From: S34-282 sp034422075 | GTDB taxonomy: Bacteria; Chloroflexota; Dehalococcoidia; Lucifugimonadales; Australimonadaceae | Direction of reading: 5' to 3' | Assembly (NCBI GenBank): GCA_034422075.1 | Contig: DAOUJX010000058.1 | Coordinates: forward strand, 1 to 64,000 | DNA: 64,000 nt | Shown: one piece after another, positions 17,276 through 25,855 of the stretch | Layout of the letters: every line of letters begins with the position of its first letter | Numbering within the stretch: position 1 is the stretch's first letter | Notes under the pieces: generated by a model | What the model saw: only the letters and a program-made list of their open reading frames with translations | The model's database searches: none | What the model was told of the DNA's origin: nothing | Program-made: the position numbers and the translations under genes

Positions 17276-18007
17276 TCACTGAGGAGTCGCGTCAATCCGC
17301 GATTCCATCTCATCAAGAAACGATGGGTTGTAGGCTTCGTCAACATGGCGGTCGTTCCAAAGGCCTGAAAGGCGAACACGTTCCCGGTCACTGTAGTGTC
17401 CAAGCCACTCCGTTGACGGCCTGTTAGCACAAGGCCAGCCGTAACCGCTCAAGAGCGCTATCGCGTTACGTTCGATCAATGCGCGTTTGGATCTGGGGCC
17501 GGGGGCGTCGTTCACGCTCAGCCACAGGAACGGCATCTGACCAATATACTCGCTAACGCGGGCCTCAATACCGACCTCTGCTTCATTGACTGCGCTCCTG
17601 TCAACACCTAGCTTCCGTGCGGCCTCACCAGCACTATTGCCAACGCCCCACGACTCCGGCAGCGGGATGTTGTTCTGCTTTGCCAACGCAGTTCCCAAGA
17701 GCCGTCTGAAAACCGACCCTCTATGGTTCCCTATACCGGACCGGAGATTGCCGCGATGCTGTGACAGCCGATCCCACAGCGTACGTTGAGAGCCGCTCGT
17801 CAGTCCGTGAGTCCCGACCCGAACCACCCGCCGTCCGTCGCCCGTCCCTGACCTGGATTCACCACCTTCGTAGAAGAAGTACACTCCGCGCTGCGGCCAG
17901 TCCATCGCGCCACGACAGCCTTGCAAGAACCTGGGGCCGTCGACCAGGATGGCAAGACGGTCAAGAATTTCGTAGAAGCGGATGGTATCTGCGAGCCGCT
18001 CAGCCAC
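17276..18007 (-). CDS. GIY-YIG nuclease-like protein
   Basis: 243 residues, GTG start at 18007, overlapping the preceding DUF6884-like gene by 8 nt. An N-terminal GIY-YIG-like core is visible: GVYFFYE at 41-47 (the GIY strand), VVRVGTHG at 61-68 (the YIG strand) and TLWDRLSQHRG at 77-87 (the conserved Arg/His helix), then GSVFRRLLG. The remainder (130-243) holds a helical region and a conserved-looking WLSVNDAPG segment with no family I know. GIY-YIG enzymes cut nucleic acids in repair, homing and restriction. The catalytic glutamate could not be placed with certainty. Coupling to the DUF6884-like gene suggests a two-protein unit. Confidence 0.6.
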   Translation of the reverse strand: MAERLADTIRFYEILDRLAILVDGPRFLQGCRGAMDWPQRGVYFFYEGGESRSGTGDGRRVVRVGTHGLTSGSQRTLWDRLSQHRGNLRSGIGNHRGSVFRRLLGTALAKQNNIPLPESWGVGNSAGEAARKLGVDRSAVNEAEVGIEARVSEYIGQMPFLWLSVNDAPGPRSKRALIERNAIALLSGYGWPCANRPSTEWLGHYSDRERVRLSGLWNDRHVDEAYNPSFLDEMESRIDATPQ

Positions 18008-18419
18008 GAAGCTCCCCGTTTAGCCAGCTCAACTGCTCAAGGAATCTTAGGCCCTGCATCGGTACGCAGACCAGCAGACCCCGATCTCGCAGGGATGGTT
18101 CCAGGAACTCACGGTAGCGTTGCCCCGCCAAGAACGTGACGGACCCGATACCCTTCAGATGCGTCTCCAATTGTGTGAGCACTCCACTCGCCCATCGTCG
18201 TCGGTCCGCGACCGGGATAGTGTTCAGGGTGACATCGTAGGGCGCAATCGACTCATCGGGATGAACGAGACCATATTTGGCGGATAGTACGAACCAGGGC
18301 TCGCCCCTTCTGTCCGCATAGGCGCGAGCCTTGGAGAACCAGGGAGACGTATACAGATCTCTCGCAGGTGCAGGAGCCGACCGCTTCTGCTTCACGCACG
18401 ACAGTAGATGGATGCCCAT
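18000..18419 (-). CDS. DUF6884-like protein
   Basis: 139 residues. It opens with a hydrophobic strand and a cysteine-lysine pair (LLSCVKQKR), then APARDLYTSPWFSKARAYA, WFVLSAKYGLVHPDE and IAPYDVTLN, a pattern of the DUF6884 family, whose members occur in phage and defence regions and look distantly related to the YaaA/DUF328 fold. No catalytic role is established to my knowledge. ATG 18419 has GAGGAGGGA upstream. The stop overlaps the GIY-YIG-like start by 8 nt. The family name is from memory of the motif and should be confirmed. Confidence 0.6.
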   Translation of the reverse strand: MGIHLLSCVKQKRSAPAPARDLYTSPWFSKARAYADRRGEPWFVLSAKYGLVHPDESIAPYDVTLNTIPVADRRRWASGVLTQLETHLKGIGSVTFLAGQRYREFLEPSLRDRGLLVCVPMQGLRFLEQLSWLNGELRG

Positions 18420-18477
18420 GTGAGTCCCTCCTCTATTTCTACAGTGCTGGGATCTGAGCCAGTTGGAACTACACTCC

Positions 18478-18909
18478 CTACGTGCCTCCGTCGGCGAGGC
18501 AACGGTCGCAGATCACGTACAACTCGATGCGGTGGTCGATGACCTGTCCAGGGAAATTGGCCCCAGCGGACCTGAGCAACCGCTCGACTGCGGCTGCCCT
18601 GAACTCCTCCACCACACCGCATTTCACGCACACGTAGTGGTGGTGATGACCCGCCCGGGAGACGCTGTAGACGTGGGACCCGTCCATCATGGCAAGCTTG
18701 CAGACTGCTCCCGCCTCGAGGAGGAGTTTGACGGTGCGGTATACCGTTGCCCTGCCCACCGAGGGCAGCTCTTCGCTGATCGCCTCGATGGTGAAGCCCG
18801 CATGCTTCTGCTCCAGGAGCCTGGTTATCGTTCTCCTGGGAAGCGTGGCCCTAATGCCGCGACCCTCCAGTACGGCCATCAGGTTTGGGTGTGATGCTTG
18901 AAACTGCAT
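18478..18909 (-). CDS. fur: Fur-family metal-responsive repressor
   Basis: 143 residues. Winged helix in the first half (GRATVYRTVKLLLEAG as recognition helix region), then the metal-binding core GHHHHYVCVKCG and the second structural zinc pair CDRCLADGG at the C-terminus. It could be Fur, Zur or PerR; the residues seen do not decide. No Shine-Dalgarno sequence precedes the ATG. It sits inside the island, 58 nt upstream of the DUF6884-like gene in the same direction, so it may regulate that operon, but no clear Fur box was identified. Confidence 0.88.
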   Translation of the reverse strand: MQFQASHPNLMAVLEGRGIRATLPRRTITRLLEQKHAGFTIEAISEELPSVGRATVYRTVKLLLEAGAVCKLAMMDGSHVYSVSRAGHHHHYVCVKCGVVEEFRAAAVERLLRSAGANFPGQVIDHRIELYVICDRCLADGGT

Positions 18910-19435
18910 GACGATATGCGGTCACACTTACCCATATGTAACCCCATGGTGGGGCTTCTCATGAGAGCAGGGCAGCGTATCTAGGAGGGTCGCTCGTGTC
19001 AATCCAAGTTCCTGCCAGCAATGGCGCAGTATGCCTTCAACACTCTGCGCCCCTACGCATCCCGCTTCGAGTGGAACGGCGCTTCGGGACGCCGGCGCCA
19101 GGGACGGTGCTGCCCTCAGAACCTGTCTTAGGTCTTGCCGGTCCAACATAACGAGTGGTACAAACGATGGGACAGCTCAGTCCTGCAATTGATAGTGCTT
19201 ACAACAACCAATGGCAAATGGCCTCTTTACCTTACAGCCTTCTTGCATGCATCCGTTAGAATGCAGGCCGGAACCACCCGTTTCAGGGAGATGCGCGCCT
19301 AGAGGCGGGGCATGATTTGCTCCGACCAGGTGACAGGCCTCCGTTGGGGCCGAAGACAAGTGAAAGAGGAGCTAGAGCAGCATGAAGGAATCGAACGGCA
19401 GGGCCTACCCAGAGTCCACACGTGTTCGCGGCGGT
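18910..19435. other. Non-coding stretch between fur and the repeat lipoprotein
   Basis: No convincing gene. A TAGAAT at 19257-19262 could be a -10 box for the lipoprotein, and a short hairpin CGCCT-AG-AGGCG lies near 19288-19300. Nothing else recognised. Confidence 0.4.
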
Positions 19436-20446
19436 ATGAACATTCGCTGGCTCGTCACCATCGCTTTGGCGCTCTCCGCCTTCGTGGTCCTCGCTGGCTG
19501 TGGTTCCGATCCCACGCCCACGCCAACGCCTACAGCGACACCGACCGCCACGCCAACGCCTGAGCCTACAGCCTCCCTGGCGGACCTGTTCCTCACCGAT
19601 GCCACATTGGGCGGCGAGGTCATGTCCCGCCTCTCGGAGGCTGAGAGGGACTGCGCCCGCGCAGCGCTCGGAGAAGACGTGTACGCAGCCGTTCTGAACC
19701 TCCCGATGACGAGATTGGTCAGGGAGAGCGGGGCCGGAGGCGCCGGTTCATTCCTCAGCTGTCTCACCGAAGACAACGTGCTGCTCATGGGCGAGGTGCT
19801 TATCGACTCCCATCACGGGAGAACCGACGTCGAGGCGCGCGAGTGCAGGATCGCCGTGGCGCGGGCGAACCCGGACGTGACCCGCATCAGGTTCGAGTTG
19901 CTGCGCTCGGAGATGGGGGCGCTCGACGCTGAGGCGCTGTTGGCCTCTGCCAAGGAGCAGTTCGACTGCCTCAACCCGCTGGACCAGGCGAACCTCCTCG
20001 TCCGCCTTACGACGACGCTGGACGAGGAGGATACGTTCACCGGGCAGGATATCGTTGAGATGCTCTCCGAAGGAGAGGTGTCTTGCATACGTGAAGAGGT
20101 CGGCGATGCGCTGTTCGCCGGATTCCTGAGCTCCACGGTCACCGGAGCTTTCGCAGCCTCAGCTTCCCTGCTTGACTGCTTCTCGCTGGAAAGCAAGACC
20201 GCAATATTTGCCGCGTTTACCTCATCGAGGGTCGATGGGTTGCGTGAGGAGGCTGCGGCCTGCATGGCCAATCTTGTCGCGGACAGCCCCAATATCCTGG
20301 CCCTCGGGTTCGGAACCCTCGATGTGGACCAGATGGACGAGAATGAACTCGCTCGCCTCGGCGACGAGGCGGCCAAGTTCTTCGACTGCCTCAACTCCGA
20401 AGAGATCATCCAGGTGTTGACGTTGCCTGCAGTCGTTGAGCAGTAG
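19436..20446 (+). CDS. Surface lipoprotein with four cysteine-pair repeats
   Basis: 336 residues from ATG 19436; ATG 19382, with GAGGAG upstream, is an alternative adding 18 hydrophilic residues. A lipoprotein signal ends in VLAGC (Cys22), followed by a Pro-Thr linker of about 20 residues. The rest is four imperfect helical repeats of about 60-80 residues, each with one early cysteine (73, 137, 217, 276) and one late cysteine (109, 178, 248, 318) in an F-x-x-CL or L-x-DC context. Cysteine pairing within repeats is likely outside the membrane. Function unknown; no enzyme motif. Confidence 0.75.
   Translation: MNIRWLVTIALALSAFVVLAGCGSDPTPTPTPTATPTATPTPEPTASLADLFLTDATLGGEVMSRLSEAERDCARAALGEDVYAAVLNLPMTRLVRESGAGGAGSFLSCLTEDNVLLMGEVLIDSHHGRTDVEARECRIAVARANPDVTRIRFELLRSEMGALDAEALLASAKEQFDCLNPLDQANLLVRLTTTLDEEDTFTGQDIVEMLSEGEVSCIREEVGDALFAGFLSSTVTGAFAASASLLDCFSLESKTAIFAAFTSSRVDGLREEAAACMANLVADSPNILALGFGTLDVDQMDENELARLGDEAAKFFDCLNSEEIIQVLTLPAVVEQ
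19628..20437 (+). repeat. Four degenerate tandem protein repeats within the lipoprotein
   Basis: Units seen at protein level: REEVGDALFAGFL-like first half and FLDCLSxE-like second half, repeated four times. DNA-level identity is low, so the duplication is old. Confidence 0.6.
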
Positions 20447-21552
20447 GACGTCCGCAAGGTATACGTCAAGTACGAAACCGGTCGTGGCCTTGCTGGAACC
20501 GTGTGCCAAATGGGGCTTGCCAAGGTGATGGCAGTTGGAGCCTGCTACGCTACCGAGAGCGGCGCGTAGGCGTCGACGCATACTGGCCTTCCTCTGTGCC
20601 GTGATTCAGACCAAGTGGCCACTAGGTATGACCTGTCCGCAGTGTCTGTACCACTCGTCGTGTTGGACCGGTAAGGCATAGAGCGCTCTTATCCTTGGTT
20701 CCGACCGACCGGTCGCTTGTAACGGTCCGTAGCCCTGCCCGCTGCACATCTTCTTCTCCGGGACGAGTGCTAGCCAGAGAGAGCGTGGCAGGCACTGGAC
20801 GATGCGTTACCCGCTGGCGCCTTTCATGGGGCCTGAGCCCATAGGGGTTCTAGGGTCACAAGGTGGCAGGGCTTCGCAAGCAGGTCCCAACGATCGTCGC
20901 CTCATCTCGACACGAGATAGGGCAGGTCAACGCAACTGTGCAGTCTCACTGGCGGTGCTGCGCTTGGGAACCTTGCTGTTACGGACTAGTAGTATCGACC
21001 GACTAGGCGCTCCTTGTGCTGAACCGGTCGAGGACGCCGCCCAACGCAAGAGAACGGGCAAAGTGGTGAATAGCCTGTCGGTTCGTGAGAACAGCGTGCC
21101 TCTCTCTTGCGCGGCGGCCCTAGTGGGCACAGTGCCAGAGACCTTCCGGCTGACCTCGTTCCTTGCTTTGTTAGAGCAAGTCTGGGGCCCACTCGGTATG
21201 ATGGCTTGCGGATTCTCGCCCACCTGCTGCCGCCCTTCCGCGACAAGTTGTCCGCGAGCCCCACGGGCCATCAAATTGCAAGCGCGAATAGGCGTGCCGA
21301 GCCGTTTCCTTCCCAAGAACGGCTTGGCCTTAGCAGCATGCCCAAGTGGCTGAAACCGGGCAGTTCACGAGAGTTGACATCTCAATGGCGAGGACCCCAC
21401 ATTATTGCTTGGCCAACATTGCAAGTGATAAGTTTGTCGATGATCGGTGGGCGGCTACTTGAATAGGGATCGCCTTCGGCTAAGGCAATGGCTACTCTAC
21501 TCATCAGCAAGCTGCTCTGGTCAATCTGGTTGAATTGATATCCTCATAGGGC
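20447..21552. other. 1.1 kb without recognisable gene
   Basis: Open frames on both strands exist but have no initiation signals, no recognisable motif and overlap one another. A small inverted repeat CTTGCT...AGCAAG is at about 21162-21180. It may be the remnant of decayed genes. Confidence 0.5.
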
Positions 21553-22779
21553 ATGGCACGTAGCACATTCACAGTCACCCATTTGGCCACCGAGGCAGGC
21601 ATAGACGTAGATGAGGCGCTCATAGTCTTATGGGACGCGGGCCTTGAGTACATCAACGGCCCTTCAAGCCCCGTGCGTAGGCGAGACGCAAACAGGGCTC
21701 GGCGGCTGGTTGGACTAGCAACAAGGCGTGAACTTGCATCAAAGAACTCATGGCAGTCCCTCTTTGACTTGGATGGCACGGCTTTTGCTCTACTGCTAGA
21801 AAGCCTTGATATTTCTACAAGTTCATCACGGAGGTTCTCAAAGAAGGACATCAACAAATTGCGCGCTCAGGCACGCGCGCAAGGGCTCTCATGGGTAGGA
21901 ATAGTCGACACACAAAGAGCGAAGCCAATCCCAGACAAAGAGCGTAAGGACCATCCTGACGGAGTAGTTGCCCCATTCGAATGGAGAATTATTGGCAAGG
22001 AGCGTGACATAAGATATCTGACTATCGGAGATATTCATGCAATTCATAACGAATTGGTCTTACATTTCGTCAACCAAGATGACCCAATTGACCCTCCGGG
22101 TGTAAAAAGTGATAGCTTGCTTGAATCGGCGATAATGCGTCCTATGACATCAATAGGGCAAGACAAGAAATATCCGACAATTGAAATGGCAGGCGCTGCA
22201 CTTCTTCATTCCATCGTCCATAACCATCCTTTCCATAACGGAAACAAGCGAACAGGCCTTGTTTCGATGTTGGCGTTCCTGGATTTGAACAGATTGATTG
22301 TCACTTGTAGTGAAGGGGAAATATTCAAAACTGTCTTGAGGATCGCCCAACACGCAGTTGCTACAGGTAACCACTTGCCTGACCGGGAAGTGCAGTTTAT
22401 TGCAGAATGGATATCGAAGCACTCACGCCCAATTGAATTGGGTGACCGACCTATTCCTTTTCGGCGACTACGAAAACTGTTAACACGGTATGATTGTACT
22501 TACAGCCTACCTAGGGCAAACCAAATCACTGTCACGAGAGCAATTACAAGAAGGCGAATGCTCCGTAGACCTCAGTCAGCTACGCTCAATATACAAGTAC
22601 CATATCGAGACGAAGGACGAGAAATCGACAAGAATACAATTGCCAGAATTAGAAAAGGGCTTAGGCTCGATGAACCTAATGGTATCGATTCTGCATCCTT
22701 TTACGACAATGCACCAGCGGCTGCAGGGGAATTCATAGTGCAATTCCGAAAAACCTTACGCCGATTGGCAAGTTTGTGA
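21553..22779 (+). CDS. Fic/Doc-family protein with IF2N-like head and HicA-like tail
   Basis: 408 residues in a locally AT-richer stretch. Residues 8-55 resemble the small IF2-N-type helical domain (HLATEAGIDVDEALIVLW). Residues 155-290 are a Fic/Doc domain: IGDIHAIHNELVL, an alpha helix with MRPMTSIGQ, and the active loop HPFHNGNKRTG, where the usual acidic residue is Asn. Fic proteins transfer AMP or phosphate to target proteins. Residues 303-375 (FRRLRKLL, then IQVPYRDEGREIDKNTIARI) resemble the HicA double-stranded-RNA-binding-like toxin fold, though the key His is not clear. No antitoxin gene is adjacent. Weak ribosome site. A multi-domain toxin or regulator is likely. Confidence 0.7.
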   Translation: MARSTFTVTHLATEAGIDVDEALIVLWDAGLEYINGPSSPVRRRDANRARRLVGLATRRELASKNSWQSLFDLDGTAFALLLESLDISTSSSRRFSKKDINKLRAQARAQGLSWVGIVDTQRAKPIPDKERKDHPDGVVAPFEWRIIGKERDIRYLTIGDIHAIHNELVLHFVNQDDPIDPPGVKSDSLLESAIMRPMTSIGQDKKYPTIEMAGAALLHSIVHNHPFHNGNKRTGLVSMLAFLDLNRLIVTCSEGEIFKTVLRIAQHAVATGNHLPDREVQFIAEWISKHSRPIELGDRPIPFRRLRKLLTRYDCTYSLPRANQITVTRAITRRRMLRRPQSATLNIQVPYRDEGREIDKNTIARIRKGLRLDEPNGIDSASFYDNAPAAAGEFIVQFRKTLRRLASL

Positions 22780-22921
22780 TGTTGGTTAGTGCAATTCTAC
22801 TCTTGCAGATCGACAAGCTAGAATGAAACACCAATGGCACCAGTAGCAGGGTGATGGAGAAGGCGATTTTGGGGAATTGTGAGCGGGCCGGCGTCGGCAT
22901 TGAGGCGGAGTTGGGCGCCGC

Positions 22922-23215
22922 TTACTGCGACTCGGTGCCCCGGGATGTCCCTGACCAGGCCGCTGGAGCCAGCGGCCTGGGTTTAGCCCCCGGAGGTGAT
23001 GATGGCGCAGGCATGAGCTTGGCCATGCGAATGAGGTTGTAGGCCGCCAGCGCCATCGCTGACCAGAGGGCGTAGTGGGTCAGGTCGCAGTGGCGTAGCT
23101 TGCTGCCACCCCCGACGGTCTTTAGCTAGCCGAGCACCCCTTCAATCCGCTTCTGCACCCGCTGGCTCGCTGCGCACCCCGCGTGACCGCGCCACAGTGC
23201 ATATCGGGTACTGTG
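22922..23215 (-). pseudogene. IS5-family transposase, C-terminal remnant
   Basis: Minus-strand reading gives the C-terminal signature of IS5-type transposases: SQRVQKRIEGVLG, then a TAG where the family has Trp, then LKTVGGG, ALWSAMALAAYNLIRMAKL and a short Pro/Ala tail to a TAA at 22922. The N-terminal two thirds is missing. This is a dead IS copy within the island. Confidence 0.75.
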
Positions 23216-23401
23216 GGGCCTGCAACCATGGGAAGGGGGAAGCCTGTAGCAGCTGGTAGAAAGGGTACTCATGGTTTGAGGAGGCCCGGGCGACTGCCGA
23301 GGCGACAGGGCGTCCTACCGTCACACTCTGCAAACTCTTCCTCAAGCACTACACATGGGGCGGTTTGGTTGCTAGCGCTGTCGGTTTGTCGTGAACAGGC
23401 C

Positions 23402-24307
23402 CTAAGCCTCAGCATCCCGGAAAGAGAGCTGGTAAGAGTATTCCCGCAGCGCCACGTTTGGGGCGGCCCTGGCGGCGTGGACAACACGGGACTCAAAGTC
23501 GTGTGCGACAAGGATGCCCCGAACGGGCCTGCCCTCAGGGTTGTGCACACTCCCCATGTACGAGAGCAGCTGCGCGATGCTCTCCAGTTGAGCCGTACCT
23601 GCCTTCAACTCGATGACGACAATACGACCCTGGGTGTCGGTTGCAGCGATGTCGAGCCGACCTGCGCCGACGACCATCTCTATCCCGCCTTCAACGATAT
23701 TCAGCCCCGGCTCAAGCTGGGCGATGTTGGCTGCCAGCGCTTCTTGCAACTCGCGCTCTAGGCGGAACCCCAACCTTGTGCTCTCGGGGCTAGGCGGTGG
23801 AGTGTCGACGCTGCCGAGCATCTGCTCAATCTCGGCGGCGTACGGGGCTGCATTCCAGACCGTGGCCTGTCCCCATACGGGGGTCTTGCCATTGTCCCTG
23901 AACGCCTCGCTGTAGGCATCATAGGTGATGTCCGTGCGGTGCCACTGGACCTTGCGGGTGTAGGTGAGGTATCTGTGCTCTGGGTTAGCGTTGAACTCGC
24001 ACTCACCAGTGATGTATCCGATAAGCACTCGGCGCTCATTCGGAAGACCTGTGAGTACGATGTCTCCTACCTTGGCCGTGTTGACGAATGCGTCGAGCAT
24101 GCCTGCCTCCTGCCCAGCCTGCTGTACAGAGAGGTCAGGAACCACTTCCCGCAGCTTCTCCGATATCGCCTCGAAGTCCCACCCACTCAAGTCGACTGCA
24201 GCCACACCCTCAGGCCAACCGATGCCGACGAGGGAGCGTTCCTCCACGATATTGAAGATGTTGTCGCCGTCTGCGCGACCGGATCGCACCCACCAGTACC
24301 CGCTCAT
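23402..24307 (-). CDS. EVE-like / NucS-type nuclease, probable restriction factor
   Basis: 301 residues from ATG 24307, which has GGGAGGG at 6 nt. The N-terminal half looks like an EVE/PUA-type or Mrr-associated recognition domain: YWWVRSGR, GIGWPEG, VGDIVLTG and a YTRKVQWHRTDI strand. The C-terminal half is a NucS/DUF91-like PD-(D/E)XK domain: GRLDIAA with Asp219, VVIELKAG with Glu233 and Lys235, and QLLSYM. EVE-type domains often read modified bases, so a modification-dependent restriction enzyme is plausible (inference). The minus-strand gene at 24472-24783 lies upstream in the same direction. Confidence 0.7.
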   Translation of the reverse strand: MSGYWWVRSGRADGDNIFNIVEERSLVGIGWPEGVAAVDLSGWDFEAISEKLREVVPDLSVQQAGQEAGMLDAFVNTAKVGDIVLTGLPNERRVLIGYITGECEFNANPEHRYLTYTRKVQWHRTDITYDAYSEAFRDNGKTPVWGQATVWNAAPYAAEIEQMLGSVDTPPPSPESTRLGFRLERELQEALAANIAQLEPGLNIVEGGIEMVVGAGRLDIAATDTQGRIVVIELKAGTAQLESIAQLLSYMGSVHNPEGRPVRGILVAHDFESRVVHAARAAPNVALREYSYQLSFRDAEA

Positions 24308-24471
24308 AACTATCCCTCCCAGAGGTGTGTCTGTGTCCACTTACAGGTCTAGCTGCACATAGGCCCCACAGCCTCTCTCCTACGGACCTCCCGGCAAGAA
24401 GCGACAGAGCCCTGCTGCTGGGATAGCCTTCATATTCCCATCACGCCAAGTGAGACACTACCTTGTGCGAG

Positions 24472-24783
24472 CTATGGCAGGGATGCGCTAGGATTGATTC
24501 GCCCGAGGGCAGCCTGCGTGTCCGAGGCCAGCTTGGCAGGCTGGTTGGAGTACGCATCGACCACGGCTCGCATCATGCTAGCCCCATGACTGAGCCCAGC
24601 ACCTGCAATATAGGACTTGATGTTACGTAGGGAAGAATCCACCGAGCTGGCTGTTCGTCCGATGGATGCGGCAAATGCCTGCAATGCCGGATGCGAGTCG
24701 GTGTGCTCAGGCTCTGGCCGGTTCTTGAAGTAGTAGAGCAGAACTGTCCACTCATCGACCGAGTACAAACTTCCGCTGGGCAT
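24472..24783 (-). CDS. Small helical protein, restriction-associated type
   Basis: 103 residues. It begins VDEWTVLLYYFKNRPEPEHTD and continues with AASIGRTASSVDSSLRNIKSYI, a pattern resembling the helical DNA-binding region found at the front of some HNH restriction nucleases. No catalytic motif is present, and it ends with a short Pro/Ala tail. It lies 164 nt upstream of the EVE-like nuclease on the same strand and could be its partner or a truncated nuclease front end. ATG 24783; ribosome site modest. Confidence 0.5.
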   Translation of the reverse strand: MPSGSLYSVDEWTVLLYYFKNRPEPEHTDSHPALQAFAASIGRTASSVDSSLRNIKSYIAGAGLSHGASMMRAVVDAYSNQPAKLASDTQAALGRINPSASLP

Positions 24784-24949
24784 CTAGCTACTCCTTCAGA
24801 CTATTGGCGACAGAGGGCAAGCATAGCCGTTCGGTCGGACCTACGCACGTCACGACCAGTCACCAACTCTAGAAATTGTCGACACATGCCCCTTGCATAA
24901 ACCGGTGACGCTCCGCGTAGTATGGGGCCATGACACAGGAGGAAGCCCA

Positions 24950-25855
24950 GTGACGTCCGTGGCCGAAACGTCTCGCCCAGTGTCGTCAGCGCAGGAATTG
25001 CACCTCGGTTCGGAACGAACCTGTAACTGTCCGCCGAATCACCTGAACTGCATGACAGCCAAGGAGTGGCTCAAGAGCCAACTCGGGGTATGGCAGTTCA
25101 ACTACAACGGCAGGGACATCCGCGACAAGAATCTACACCCTGCCACGTTCCCCGTCTCGCTCGTGTCGCACGCCATCAGACTGTTCACACACGAAGGCGA
25201 ACTGGTTTTGGATCCATTTGTGGGGAGCGGCACTACGCTCGTTGCCTCTCGGGAGCTGAGGCGGAACGCAATTGGCGCCGACCTCTCGCAGGAGTACATA
25301 GACCTAAGCCGGAACAGGCTCGGCCTTCTTTCTGAGGAGGGGTCTCAGCAGGTCGCCGTCGTGGAGGACGCTCGCAATCTTGCCAGTCGCCTCAAACCAG
25401 ATTCCGTAAAACTCATCTTCACCTCGCCGCCATATGCGAACCTCCTCAACCGCCCACGGAAGAACAAGAGCCGCAAGGTGCGGCGTAACGAGCAGTACAT
25501 GAGAGTGGAGCAGTACTCTCAAGACGAACGCGACCTCGGCACGCTCGACCTCAATTCCTATTCGCATGAGATGGCAGCCATCTTTCGTAGCCTCCAGCCT
25601 ACGCTGATGCCAGGCGCGCACTGCGTCATCAATGTCCCTGACATGTGGTGGGAGAACGAACGCATCACCATTCACGTCGCTGTAATTGAAGCGCTACGTT
25701 CTGTTGGCTACGAGTTCAGGAATACGATCATCTGGGATCGCACCAACATCGTGAACAAAGTCGGAATATTCGGCTGGCCCAGCAACTACATCACCATGGG
25801 TACGACGTTCGAGTACCTCCTCCACTTCCGACGGCCGCCGCATGACAACGCCTGA
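24950..25855 (+). CDS. Type II DNA methyltransferase (N4-cytosine/N6-adenine)
   Basis: 301 residues. The SAM-binding motif LVLDPFVGSGTTL (about 85-97) comes first and the catalytic FTSPPYANLL (about 157-166) second. TSPPY favours N4-cytosine methylation. Before motif I is a CNCPPNHLNC cysteine cluster and the MTAKEWLKSQ helix. GTG 24950 is chosen because AGGAGGA lies 6 nt upstream; the frame is open to 24893. The stop overlaps the next gene by 14 nt, a usual arrangement of restriction-modification pairs. It should protect host DNA from the adjacent nuclease. Confidence 0.85.
   Translation: MTSVAETSRPVSSAQELHLGSERTCNCPPNHLNCMTAKEWLKSQLGVWQFNYNGRDIRDKNLHPATFPVSLVSHAIRLFTHEGELVLDPFVGSGTTLVASRELRRNAIGADLSQEYIDLSRNRLGLLSEEGSQQVAVVEDARNLASRLKPDSVKLIFTSPPYANLLNRPRKNKSRKVRRNEQYMRVEQYSQDERDLGTLDLNSYSHEMAAIFRSLQPTLMPGAHCVINVPDMWWENERITIHVAVIEALRSVGYEFRNTIIWDRTNIVNKVGIFGWPSNYITMGTTFEYLLHFRRPPHDNA

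Noticed and set aside
20802..21353. 183-codon plus-strand ORF and its antisense ORFs in the gap
   Set aside because: No ribosome site, no recognisable motif, and overlapping open frames on both strands; treated as non-coding.
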